Source: a bacterium
GTDB taxonomy: Bacteria; Verrucomicrobiota; Verrucomicrobiia; Verrucomicrobiales; Akkermansiaceae
Reading direction: 5' to 3'
Length of the DNA stretch: 64,000 nucleotides
Assembly: GCA_018222765.1 (NCBI GenBank)
Contig: JAAEZT010000001.1
Span: forward strand, 389,476-453,475
Positions within the stretch are counted from its first letter, which is position 1. Each line of letters starts with the position of its first letter. The notes beneath the pieces were generated by a model. It did not search any database and was not told the origin of the DNA. It worked only from the letters and a program-made list of their open reading frames with translations. The translations under genes and the position numbers were made by a program. Of this stretch, positions 19,801 to 27,169 are shown piece by piece.

Positions 19801-20073
19801 AAAGGAGCGATTCTTCTCGGAGAAGATGGCGTCTTCGGGCTCGTTGCGGGAGATGAGGAGGTCGGTGAGGGATTCGCCAATGGCATCGGCGACATCGGCG
19901 AGCGAGAAGCTTTCCTCCTGACCGCCCCTAGTAACGACGATTTCAGGAACGGGAGAGCGGAGAGAGGTGTCGAGAGTTTCACGCCAGGCGAAGGCTGATG
20001 ATTTATCTGCAAAGCGGGTGGCGACGGTTTCTTTGAGGGCGAGATCTTCTTCGAGTGTAATTGAACGATACAT
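16840..20073 (-). CDS. nrdA: Ribonucleoside-diphosphate reductase, large (alpha) subunit, with three ATP-cone domains
   Basis: 1077 residues, longer than the ~760 of E. coli NrdA because of three N-terminal ATP-cone-like domains (about 44-150, 160-255 and 270-365, each starting with a V..R.G/DG..-type hairpin such as 'RLIRRNGNVVPWSETKIEQA'). Catalytic landmarks: the reducible Cys in 'SSCYLYKVDD' (about 498), 'NLCTEI' (thiyl-radical Cys and Glu), the partner Cys in 'AVCNLGS', and the substrate loop 'APTATISNIMG'. The C-terminal swinging thiol pair is in 'ECEACQ'. It reduces NDPs to dNDPs with NrdB, encoded 365 bases upstream on the same strand. Extended alpha subunits with several ATP cones also occur in Chlamydia. 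Confidence 0.96.
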   Translation of the reverse strand: MYRSITLEEDLALKETVATRFADKSSAFAWRETLDTSLRSPVPEIVVTRGGQEESFSLADVADAIGESLTDLLISRNEPEDAIFSEKNRSFVSSVAHRVSSSLMRQVQRGGNLKLSQNDLYLLIEKALIENDAHDVAKSLVFKRSLERTGEISIDEEPQEMPVRLIRRNGNVVPWSETKIEQAVSRAFLTLKLDPAPAAKIAQAVTTKVRTGDQAFVHIEDIQDLVENELMRQEHFDVARHYFRYREERARHREENAAQPEDPAQESFVTVTTEDGRSDFWDGTELKKRIQFAMIGLKLSVSEEDIEKELRRSIGTEISAGDLKKTIILNSKTLLEKDADMSKFAGRILLSYIYEEVLPWNIQKDGVESLKQAHKENFKAYLKHGVEIKRISPDILEKYDLDRLADALDPSADLDFDFLGIQTLYDRYLNVDKTGDKPRRMETPQFFWMRVAMGLFKAEKTNAEDWVIRLYNLYKGRRFCSSTPTLFNSGTLHSQLSSCYLYKVDDSIESIMHRGIAENAFLSKWAGGLGGSWTAVRGTGGYIQGTNGESQGVIPFLKLHNDQLIAVNQGGKRRGSGCAYLESWHNDIEDFLELRVNTGDERRRTHDMNTANWIPDLFMKRMEARQQWTLLRSNECPDLHDLYGKAFEQRYIEYEALAEEGKIWSRKVEAIDLWKRLLKMIFETGHPWITFKDPCNLRSPQDHAGVIHSSNLCTEITLNTSDEETAVCNLGSVVLDTHITKDGMLDHDMLRETVTVAIRALDNVIDINFYPTEAAKTANSRHRPIGLGVMGLQNALFKKNLQFASEAAVEFNDEFMEAISYYAYSASSELAGERGTYNSYKGSKWDRGILPQDTVDLLEDERGVKVEVPRGGKMDWRPVRESIAQNGMRNSNVLAIAPTATISNIMGTTPCIEPNYTNLFVKSNLGGDFTVLNPVLVNDLKKEGLWSSEMIDQLKYFNGELADIEGIPEHLKAKHKTVFEVGYQAIIDAAARRQKWIDQSQSVNLFLAKPDMKSLSHMYRHAWHTGLKTTYYLRTRQGSDIEKSTVSKAEKKQYTPEEVKACSIEAMMNGEECEACQ

Positions 20074-20438
20074 TTGAGTGGGGCTGATGAGTTGTTAGTC
20101 AGATGTTGGAGGTCAGCAGTTATGGAGTTTGAATATTAATGGTGCTAACTTCCAGGTTGGGGTTTTTGAGAGTTTTAGGATTCGCTTCAAGATTGTTGAA
20201 AGTGACTTGAAGCCTGAGTGAAGTAATTTTGGTTTCGGCAATTACGTGATCACCTTTTTTCTGGAGGAGGTTGGTTGAGCTCTTTGAGAGTGGCTTGGAG
20301 AATGTAAAATGAATTTTTGGGTCTGACACAGACATCGGCAACAAGTCGGAAGCTTCGTTTCCAAACAGCAAGATCTTCGAGCGACTGAATCTTGCTTATC
20401 CCGAAAGCTGATGACTCCCTATCTCCGACTAATGAATT
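20074..20438. other. nrdB-nrdA intergenic leader, 365 bases
   Basis: The gap between nrdB and nrdA (both minus strand) is unusually long for co-transcribed subunits. A short minus-strand frame (20120-20371) exists, but its composition is not convincing. No terminator hairpin with T-tract and no second palindrome of NrdR type were seen. Confidence 0.45.
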
Positions 20439-21536
20439 TTAGAGATCGTCGTCGGAATAGGCGGCGTCTTCTAGGGCGGAGGCTTTTTGGTATTCGGTTA
20501 CTTTACCTTCGAAGAAATTTTGCTCCTTCTTGAGGTCGATTGCTTCGGAAAGCCATGGGAAAGGGTTCTCGGTGTTGCCGCCGGCGAGTGGTTCAAGATG
20601 GCAATTGACGAGGCGACGATCAGAGATGTAGTCGATGTATCGCTCGAACTCGACAATCGAGAGTCCGACCGAATCAACAGGGAGACAGTCGCGAATAAAC
20701 TCTTTCTCGAGACGAACTCCTTCGGCCATGGTCTGGCGAAGGTCCTCCTTGAATTCGGGTGTCATGATGTCGGGGTTTTCGACAACGAGAGAATTCAAGA
20801 GCTGACGGAAGACATCGATGTGATTGGACTCGTCACGCAGGGTGTAGCGGAACATCTGACCAATGCCAGGAAACTTGTTCTGTCGAGAGAGGGAGAGGAT
20901 CATTCCGAAGAGGCCGTAGAACTGAGTCCCTTCCATCACCTGGCCAAACATGAAAATGTTCTTAGCGAGAGCCTGCTTGTTTTCGAGGACGGTAAGATCG
21001 ACATCACGACGGAGCGAGCGTGAATTGGAAACGACGAAGTTATTCTTGGCCTTGATGGTAGGAATGTCCTCAAACATGGCCTCGCATTCGTGTGGGTTGA
21101 TACCGAGAGAGGAAATCATATAGACGAGAGAGTCGGCGTGAATGTTTTCCTCGTGAGCGTGACGACCGAGGACGAGCTTGAGTTCGGGAGCTGTCACAAG
21201 CTCACGGACGACGTGAAGAATATTGTCACCCACAATGCCCTCAGCAGCGGAAAAATAGCCAATGCCCATCTTGATAATCCAACGTTCGACGTCAGAAATT
21301 TCATCGCCTCGCCACTGCTCGACATCCTTCTGCATTTGGACGTCTTCGGGCTCCCAATGATTACCCTTCATTGTCTTGTAAAGATCGTAGGCCCACTGGT
21401 ATTTGAGAGGCAAAATGTTGAAAAACATGGTTTCGCGGCCATTGATGACGGATTTGGCGGCAATGGCGGCGTCGGCTTTTTCTTTATCGAGGACAAAAGT
21501 GCGGTCTCCCAAGGTGATGGTTGTGGTATCGGACAT
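20439..21536 (-). CDS. nrdB: Ribonucleoside-diphosphate reductase, small (beta) subunit, class Ic-like
   Basis: 365 residues of the R2 ferritin-like fold. Metal ligands by motif: Glu99 ('SAAEG'), Glu130 and His133 ('EENIH'), Glu202 ('MEGTQFYG'), Glu236 and His239 ('RDESNHID'). The position of the E. coli radical Tyr122 is Leu137 in 'HADSLVYM', so no stable tyrosyl radical can form there. Glu99 (Asp84 in E. coli), Tyr139 and Tyr231 match the Chlamydia trachomatis class Ic positions Glu89, Tyr129 and Tyr222. This predicts a Mn/Fe cofactor, as in the Chlamydia enzyme. The C-terminus contains a conserved Tyr (about 349) for radical transfer and alpha binding. Transcribed ahead of nrdA. Confidence 0.95.
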   Translation of the reverse strand: MSDTTTITLGDRTFVLDKEKADAAIAAKSVINGRETMFFNILPLKYQWAYDLYKTMKGNHWEPEDVQMQKDVEQWRGDEISDVERWIIKMGIGYFSAAEGIVGDNILHVVRELVTAPELKLVLGRHAHEENIHADSLVYMISSLGINPHECEAMFEDIPTIKAKNNFVVSNSRSLRRDVDLTVLENKQALAKNIFMFGQVMEGTQFYGLFGMILSLSRQNKFPGIGQMFRYTLRDESNHIDVFRQLLNSLVVENPDIMTPEFKEDLRQTMAEGVRLEKEFIRDCLPVDSVGLSIVEFERYIDYISDRRLVNCHLEPLAGGNTENPFPWLSEAIDLKKEQNFFEGKVTEYQKASALEDAAYSDDDL

Positions 21537-21660
21537 GATGTAGTTTCGGCGTTACAGGCTGTGTGCTTAAGAGTCGTTAACGTTTTAGTTATATTTATGA
21601 GTTACCGACCGGTGGCGAGATGGAGACTATTCCCAAGAAGTCGTTTTCGACAAGAGGTAA

Positions 21661-21676
21661 GTTGCTCATGTGGTAT
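21661..21676. promoter_or_regulatory. Second, degenerate NrdR-box-like site
   Basis: The right half CATGTGGTAT matches the perfect site's CATGTTGTAT at 9 of 10 bases; the left half is poorly conserved. It starts 32 bp from the perfect palindrome at 21693, the spacing typical of paired NrdR boxes (three helical turns). Confidence 0.45.
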
Positions 21677-21692
21677 TACCAAATTATTCACA

Positions 21693-21708
21693 ATACAACA
21701 TGTTGTAT
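21693..21708. promoter_or_regulatory. NrdR-box-like perfect 16-bp palindrome upstream of nrdB
   Basis: ATACAACATGTTGTAT is a perfect palindrome 157 bases upstream of the nrdB start. It fits the NrdR-box pattern acaCwAtATaTwGtgt at the central C-A-A..AT..TTG core. NrdR is the ATP-cone repressor of RNR genes; its gene is not in the window. Regulation of nrdBA by NrdR is an inference from motif, pairing and location. Confidence 0.6.
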
Positions 21709-22075
21709 ATTGGCCGGTTTCTCAGCACTTCGTGGAAAAAGCCAAAATATGGCGTTTTCTTCGATAAAATCAGGGTTAAACGGGCTCTGAATTGAAACTC
21801 TCACAAGCAGGCCAAACCCTCCTGTAGGGCCTCAAAAAAGTTTGAAAGAAAATCACAAATACTTCGGGAAGCTAAATATTCAAAAAAAGGGTGAGCTTCA
21901 GGAATACTTGCATAAAAAAAATAGGCGCTTTGCCGAGAAATTGCGGGAATTGGGAATAAAAAAAACACCTCATTAAAGCGGGGTTTCTCGATGATGATAT
22001 CTTTCAGCCAAGTAGAATAACTCAGCCGAGAATCACATCACGCTATCACAATGAGCCTGCTGAAAATTGAGCCTT
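21709..22075. other. Non-coding stretch upstream of nrdB
   Basis: AT-richer than neighbouring genes, with several A-tracts (for example around 21907-21970). No coherent coding frame, RNA fold or repeat was recognised. It probably includes the nrdB promoter at its low-coordinate end. Confidence 0.4.
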
Positions 22076-22345
22076 ATGAACCCCCCTGCTCCCCTCGCTA
22101 TTCCTCCTTGTTTCCCGAATACTGGCGTTTGATCGATGGCGGCTGATGCAGCGGCCACTGCAATTGCCGACTCTTCCAAAAACGAAAACACGGGCACGTC
22201 AATCAACGGGCCACTCTACCGCACAAGCACTCCGGGTAACTTCTCAAACGACGACAATACCCAGAGTCTGGAGTTCAATGGGGTCAATCGAATCGCCGAA
22301 ATACTTCGAAGCGGACCTTTTCAAGGAGACTTGCGTCATCAGTGA
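22076..22345 (+). pseudogene. Remnant of a LamG-type secreted protein gene
   Basis: Pieces of one protein are spread over three frames: a signal-peptide-like 'LLPSLFLLVSRILA', then 'YWRLIDG' (the usual LamG opening 'YWRF.DG'), then 'AADAAATAIADSSKNENTGT' ... 'SLEFNGVN', the conserved LamG start seen in PEP-CTERM proteins of this phylum. At least two frameshifts are needed to join them, and the domain breaks off after about 60 residues. Decayed gene, inferred by eye. Confidence 0.5.
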
Positions 22346-22446
22346 CATGATGGCCCCATTCCTCAACGTGATCACGCAGATACTCTTCGTCCGTGCATGG
22401 CCACCAGCAACGGACTTCACAACCTCTCTTTTAATCAATCCTTCCT

Positions 22447-23994
22447 TCATGAAAAACTCAGTTTGCGGTCAAGGCTGCGATATTGAATCGCTTCCAAAAC
22501 GTGCTCTACACTCAACTCCCCTGCTCCGCCGAGATCGGCAATGGTCCGCGCGACTTTCAAAATTCGATCGTGTGCACGAGCCGAAAAATTGAGTTGCTCC
22601 ATCGCTTGCTCTAACAACACGGAGCATTCCGAACTGACCTTGCATTCCTGCCGCATCACCTTGGGTCCCATGTCGCTGTTGACGCGCACACCAGGCATGT
22701 CGGCAAAGCGTTTCTCCTGCAAGCGACGACAATTCATGACACGATCCCGCACCGTGGTCGACGATTCGCTGACTTCATCGGAAGAGAGTTGCTTGTAGTC
22801 GATGAGCGGAACCTCGACATGAAGATCGATACGATCTAACAGCGGCCCGGAGATTTTCTGCCGATAGTTTTCCACCTGGCGTGGACTGCAACGGCATTGC
22901 CTGACCGGGTCACCATGAAAACCACAGGGACATGGATTAAGGGCTGCAACTAGTAAGAATTTTGTTTGGAATCGAAGAGTCCCGGCTGCGCGGGAAATGG
23001 TCACCTCGCCATCCTCGAGCGGCTGGCGAAGAACTTCGAGAGTGGAACGGCGATACTCAGGAAGTTCATCAAGGAAAAGAACACCATTGTGCGCGAGCGA
23101 AATTTCACCGGGGCCTGGATTAGTACCTCCGCCGAGGAGACCCACATCACTGATCGTATGGTGAGGGGATCGGAAAGGACGTTCGGTGACAAGACCTTGG
23201 CGGGCATTGAGAAGCCCGGATACTGAATGAATTCGTGTCGTTTCGATCGCCTCCTCCTCCGTCATCTCAGGCATAATCGTACCCATGCGTTTGGCGAGCA
23301 TCGACTTGCCGGTTCCCGGCGGACCAACCATCAGCAAATTATGTCCGCCAGCGGCGGCGACTTCGAGCGCGCGCTTCACATGGTGCTGTCCTTTCACTTC
23401 ATCGAGATCGGCCAAGTGATCTCTTCGCGGAGTGGAAATTCTTGGCGGGCGAGGCTCGGGAGAGAGTGTCTTCTCTCCGGTGACAAAAGCCCAGGCTTCG
23501 TGCAAGGAGGTCAACCCGTAGACTTCCAATCCGCTCACCATGGCGGCTTCTCGAGCATTTGCTTTCGGCAGCAGCAAACGACGTCGTCCTGCCGCTTTCG
23601 CTCCAAGAGCAATCGAGAGCGCGCCTTTAACCGGTCGCAGCGTGCCGTCTAATGCTAGCTCTCCAACGATGACGAGATCCTTCGCTTGCGGGAGGTTCTC
23701 CTGCTGTTCGCACGCCGTCATGGCCAGAGCGATCGGCAGATCAAAGGCCGGACCTTCCTTCTTCAAATCAGCCGGAGCGAGGTTGATGGTATGCACGCCG
23801 TATGTGTATGGCAGAGCCGAAGCGCTGAGCGCCGTCGTTACCCGCTCCCCACTCTCGCGAACCGCCGCATCTGGGAGCCCAACGATGACGATGCGACCGG
23901 CATTTTGACCGTCGGCCTCGCGGGCACTCACTTCGACTTCTACTTCGACCGCCTCCACTCCTCGCAGAGCTGCGCTATAGACCTTTGAAATCAT
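22447..23994 (-). CDS. comM: YifB/ComM-family Mg-chelatase-like AAA+ ATPase
   Basis: About 515 residues from ATG 23994 ('MISKVYSAALRGVEAVEVEVEVS', the family's usual start); the frame extends 7 codons further only via a TTG. N-terminal Lon-protease-like fold domain (about 1-165, 'GLPDAAVRESGERV'), then the AAA+ core with Walker A GPPGTGKS (about 222), Walker B 'GVLFLDELPE' (about 305), and the chelatase C-terminal domain with a Cys-rich insert 'NPCPCGFHGDP..QCRCSP'. ComM is a branch-migration helicase that promotes natural transformation in some Gammaproteobacteria (family knowledge). Standalone gene here. Confidence 0.93.
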   Translation of the reverse strand: MISKVYSAALRGVEAVEVEVEVSAREADGQNAGRIVIVGLPDAAVRESGERVTTALSASALPYTYGVHTINLAPADLKKEGPAFDLPIALAMTACEQQENLPQAKDLVIVGELALDGTLRPVKGALSIALGAKAAGRRRLLLPKANAREAAMVSGLEVYGLTSLHEAWAFVTGEKTLSPEPRPPRISTPRRDHLADLDEVKGQHHVKRALEVAAAGGHNLLMVGPPGTGKSMLAKRMGTIMPEMTEEEAIETTRIHSVSGLLNARQGLVTERPFRSPHHTISDVGLLGGGTNPGPGEISLAHNGVLFLDELPEYRRSTLEVLRQPLEDGEVTISRAAGTLRFQTKFLLVAALNPCPCGFHGDPVRQCRCSPRQVENYRQKISGPLLDRIDLHVEVPLIDYKQLSSDEVSESSTTVRDRVMNCRRLQEKRFADMPGVRVNSDMGPKVMRQECKVSSECSVLLEQAMEQLNFSARAHDRILKVARTIADLGGAGELSVEHVLEAIQYRSLDRKLSFS

Positions 23995-24082
23995 AAAGAG
24001 AGGTATACTGTTCAATTAAACAGTAGTCACGCTTTTGTTTTGCGGGGTTTGAGTCTCCGGCATTTTGCGCTAAGGTCGCGCC

Positions 24083-24445
24083 GTGCTTCAAATCGTCTTC
24101 AATGAAATCAGTGCTGCTGAGATTTCCCAACTCGATACTCTCGAGCAACTGGAACTCCTCGATGAATTCAAGGTCACCGAAGACGATCTGGAGCATCTCG
24201 ATGATGAACGCTTCGGTAAAATCGAGCGTGACGGCAAGACCCTCTACCGCTTTCGCACCCTTGATTGGCGCTTTTATTTCGAAGTCGTCGACGAGCAAGT
24301 CGTTGTTCACCGCGTGCTCCACAAAGGTACCTTTTCCGACTTCCTCTTCCGCTCAAAACTCCCCCTCGGTGAGGATGAGGCGCTGGCCGACTCCAAACAC
24401 TTCTGGAATCTCATCGACGAAGGCCGCCAGGCGCGAAGAAATTAA
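24083..24445 (+). CDS. Small protein with RelE/ParE-like beta-sheet, no antitoxin partner seen
   Basis: 120 residues, GTG start at 24083 (no better ATG; the divergent comM gene starts 88 bases away). The N-terminal ~50 residues are acidic and helical. The core 'GKTLYRFRTLDWRFYFEVVDEQVVVHRVLHKGTF' is split here as 'GKTLYRFRTLDWRFYF' and 'VVVHRVLHKGTF', and follows the RelE-superfamily strand order (Y-R-.R..D.R..Y, then V.V..V.H). A C-terminal helix-rich extension follows. The role could be a housekeeping RelE-like protein conserved in the phylum rather than a toxin; no antitoxin gene flanks it. Confidence 0.6.
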   Translation: MLQIVFNEISAAEISQLDTLEQLELLDEFKVTEDDLEHLDDERFGKIERDGKTLYRFRTLDWRFYFEVVDEQVVVHRVLHKGTFSDFLFRSKLPLGEDEALADSKHFWNLIDEGRQARRN

Positions 24446-24561
24446 CAAGCAAACACTGAAAAACGCTCGAAAAAGCATCCGGTCGGACTAGGCCAATTGC
24501 CTTGATTCGCAACCTCAATCGGCTCTTCATCAAAGTTCGGGACCTGAAGAGAAATTTGGAG

Positions 24562-24638
<77 letters not shown>

Positions 24639-24830
24639 CCATTGATGAGGGCGGGAAACTGGGTCAGCCGAACAATAAAGGCAAGTCGAAATCTCATCGA
24701 ATTACGCATCTTTTTCCTCTGAGCTATCGGTCTTGGATCCACGAAACTCACGAAATAGACGAAAACCAAGAGAATCCCATTCGAGGTGATTCCAAACTTT
24801 AGTAGATTTCGCGAGTTTCGTGGTTTGCCT

Positions 24831-25814
24831 TCAGCAGCAGCACCAAAAATCCTCACCCTCGTCATATCCTGCCATTTCGGCTACCGCTCGGACTTTGTCC
24901 CGCCCACCGGAAACACCGACGGCGGAGAGAAGAATTGCTGATTCCCAGACTTTTCCCAGCTCGGCATTAGAGACGATGGGGCGATCTTGGCAGGTGCTCC
25001 CAATGCGCCTCGGACTGACTTCGAAGAATCCATAAACTTCCACTCCGCAGGCAAGGAGTTCCCGGGCGAGGACTTTACCAATGGGACCGGCGCCCGCGAC
25101 AACAACGCCCCTTTCCATGACCTCGGGAAGGTCAGCCAGACGCGCTGCTTTCAAAGCAAGCATTTGCTTATGGCCAAATCTTGGATCGCTTCGAGTAAGA
25201 CGATCACTCCGATCATGCCAGCGATAAAGTTTTTCCGGGACTCTCCCAAACCGGGCACCCCTTGCCAGTAAACGCAGCCAGAGGTCGTAGTCCTCGGCAA
25301 AGCCATTTTCCAGATAGCCACCCGCTTTCAAGAATAGCTCCTTCGACATCATCACCGTGGGCTGCACCACCGGACTCTCGACGAAGCGCTCCTTCGCGGG
25401 GTCCTTCAGCTTATTGACCCAATCAACATATCGCTGCATCCCATCACCGAGCGCTCCGACCAATTCGATTTCACAGGTCACAACATCCACCGATTGCAAC
25501 AACTCAAGCTGCTTTTCGATTCGAGTCGCAGAGCACCGATCATCCGAATCCATCCGCGCCAACCACGTTCCCCGACTCTCCCTGATCGCTAAATTTAATG
25601 CGGGAAGAAGTTGTGGTTCTTCACCCAAATCCAAAACACGCAGCCGCTCATCCTTCGATGCGAGAAATCCCTCACGCACCTCGGGAAGACAACCATTCAA
25701 AACCGCAATAATTTCCAGATTCTGCCAGGTCTGCCCCAGTAAATCATCCAAAGCCTCTCTCGCCGAGGCCACGCCGGGACCGACCGGAAAAACGACCGAA
25801 ACCAAATCATTCAT
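24831..25814 (-). CDS. Family 2 glycosyltransferase with C-terminal Rossmann-like domain
   Basis: About 327 residues from ATG 25814. GT-A fold N-terminus (residues 3-~215): 'VSVVFPVGPG', 'NLEIIAVLNG', the DxD-like 'ARMDSDDRC', and the acceptor-side 'ENGFAEDYDLWLRL' (ED motif). The C-terminal ~100 residues, from 'GVVVAGAGPIGKVLAREL', look like a nucleotide-binding Rossmann segment rather than a normal GT2 tail. The chain ends in a Trp-Cys-Cys-Cys. The start overlaps the end of the upstream CPXCG gene by 8 bases, so the two are translationally coupled. Sugar donor and acceptor unknown. Confidence 0.85.
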   Translation of the reverse strand: MNDLVSVVFPVGPGVASAREALDDLLGQTWQNLEIIAVLNGCLPEVREGFLASKDERLRVLDLGEEPQLLPALNLAIRESRGTWLARMDSDDRCSATRIEKQLELLQSVDVVTCEIELVGALGDGMQRYVDWVNKLKDPAKERFVESPVVQPTVMMSKELFLKAGGYLENGFAEDYDLWLRLLARGARFGRVPEKLYRWHDRSDRLTRSDPRFGHKQMLALKAARLADLPEVMERGVVVAGAGPIGKVLARELLACGVEVYGFFEVSPRRIGSTCQDRPIVSNAELGKVWESAILLSAVGVSGGRDKVRAVAEMAGYDEGEDFWCCC

Positions 25815-25971
25815 CAAGACTCATCGCACTCAACTCTCCGTCTTCATCTACCAACAAGACCAATGGCCGGCAGCAGACTTCACAGTCGTAATCCATCTGT
25901 GTGCCATAATCCTCGGGAGCCACTTCGGACACTTCAAAGAATTCAAAACATGTCGGACATTGCACCGTCAT
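25807..25971 (-). CDS. CPXCG-motif cysteine-rich protein
   Basis: About 54 residues from ATG 25971 ('MTVQCPTCFEFFEV'). Two Cys pairs, CPTC and CEVCC, with the family-typical 'YDCEVCCRPLVLLV' between strands, predict a small zinc ribbon. The frame is open upstream to 26028, but the CPXCG family starts at the Met used here. Same strand as, and overlapping, the glycosyltransferase gene. Function of the family is unknown. Confidence 0.8.
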   Translation of the reverse strand: MTVQCPTCFEFFEVSEVAPEDYGTQMDYDCEVCCRPLVLLVDEDGELSAMSLDE

Positions 25972-25990
25972 CCCAGTCAGAATGCCCTCG

Positions 25991-26209
25991 TTACTGACGC
26001 TCGCAAGAACGAAAGCGCTCACCCACACACCGCACCGTCTCGATCACGCTTATCTCGCCACCGATCTCTCTACGGATAAGCCCGACGCAGGCCCGACCGA
26101 CAATCATCTTCTTCTGGCTAATTTTTTTGGCTATCACTCCCGCGAGCATCTTTTCGTAAAGCTCCCCATCTTTTGGCCCAGTCCGCAGCAGTGCTACAAC
26201 GTTTTTCAT
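25991..26209 (-). CDS. Possible small protein, unrecognised
   Basis: 72 residues from ATG 26209 ('MKNVVALLRTGPKDGELYEK'), basic, ending 20 bases before the CPXCG start on the same strand. Composition is plausible for a folded peptide and the spacing fits an operon, but no family is recognised and nothing else supports it. Confidence 0.3.
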   Translation of the reverse strand: MKNVVALLRTGPKDGELYEKMLAGVIAKKISQKKMIVGRACVGLIRREIGGEISVIETVRCVGERFRSCERQ

Positions 26210-26325
26210 GGGCATCGTCAGGATCACCGCGCAACTGGCGATTCATTTCGTAGTAGCGTGTTTTATAACGAGGGCACTCTGCCCGGGCGAAACGACCCTT
26301 GTTTCAAACCAAGGTCAAAGTTTCG

Positions 26326-27093
26326 TCAAAGCTCTCCGCCCCCAAAAATCCCGCTTTGATAGCGTTTTCGGTATTCTCCCGGCGTCAATCCGGTCTCGCG
26401 CTTAAAGATCCGCCCGAACTGACCCTGGTCATAGAAGCCACATTCCAGCGCGACTTCCCCCAGCGAACCACTCCCACGGGATAAGATCGTGCGAGCCGCA
26501 TTCACTCGGGCCCGAAGAACAAATTGCATCGGCGCAATCCCGAAGAGCTTCTTAAATCGACGATTCAACTGACTCCCCGAAACTCCCACAAGCTCCGCCA
26601 GAGAAGCCACTTCGATTTGCTCGGCGAAATTCTCCAGAACAAATTCCACCACCGGCGCGAGCCCCTGGTAGCTGGCCTTCAAATGCCCCGCGCTCTCCAG
26701 CGGCCTCATGATCCCCGCCAAACCGACGACCTCATCGCTTTTTCCAAAGAGAGGAATCTTCGTGGAGATAAACCAGCGCTGCGTTCCCAAATAATCGTAG
26801 ACCAACCAAATCTGCTCGGGAATCGCCCGACGGCCTGCCATTACCTTCTTATCCTCCTCAACATAAGCCGCCGCCATTTGCGGCGGATGGAGATCAAAAT
26901 CGGTCTTTCCGATAATCTCTGCACTGGCCGAAAAGCCATTCCGCCGCGCCGAAGCTTCATTGACCACCATGAAGCGTCCGCTCCTATCTTTGATGTAGAG
27001 ATGAGCATCCGGCAGCCAGTCAAAGAGCGCCAAAACTTGCGATATCGATCCCACTTCCTCGAGAAAGCTCTCCCGCGCCGCCAATTGCTCCAT
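26326..27093 (-). CDS. AraC-family transcriptional regulator with N-terminal PAS domain
   Basis: About 255 residues from ATG 27093; an extra upstream TTG is possible. PAS domain at about 15-130 ('DAHLYIKDRSGRFMVVNEAS', 'IIGKTDFDLHPP'), linker, then the double helix-turn-helix AraC domain (about 150-250): 'VASLAELVGVSGSQLNRRFK' and 'LGEVALECGFYDQGQFGRIF', closing with 'TGLTPGEYRKRY'. The gene is divergent from the operon starting at 27170 with only 76 bases between, so it is the likely regulator of that operon. The ligand is unknown; PAS proteins of this kind may sense a small molecule or redox state. Confidence 0.9.
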   Translation of the reverse strand: MEQLAARESFLEEVGSISQVLALFDWLPDAHLYIKDRSGRFMVVNEASARRNGFSASAEIIGKTDFDLHPPQMAAAYVEEDKKVMAGRRAIPEQIWLVYDYLGTQRWFISTKIPLFGKSDEVVGLAGIMRPLESAGHLKASYQGLAPVVEFVLENFAEQIEVASLAELVGVSGSQLNRRFKKLFGIAPMQFVLRARVNAARTILSRGSGSLGEVALECGFYDQGQFGRIFKRETGLTPGEYRKRYQSGIFGGGEL

Positions 27094-27169
27094 GCGCTGA
27101 TAATACAAAGAAAGAGAAACTCAATCCAAGACAAAGCATCCCCCTTACTCTACCATCCGGCACTTTCCA

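Noticed and set aside
20120..20371. Small minus-strand gene between nrdB and nrdA
   Set aside because: No family resemblance or convincing composition; it lies in leader sequence.
24083..24445. Toxin of a toxin-antitoxin pair
   Set aside because: A RelE-like strand pattern is present, but no antitoxin gene lies on either side, so a toxin claim is not supported.
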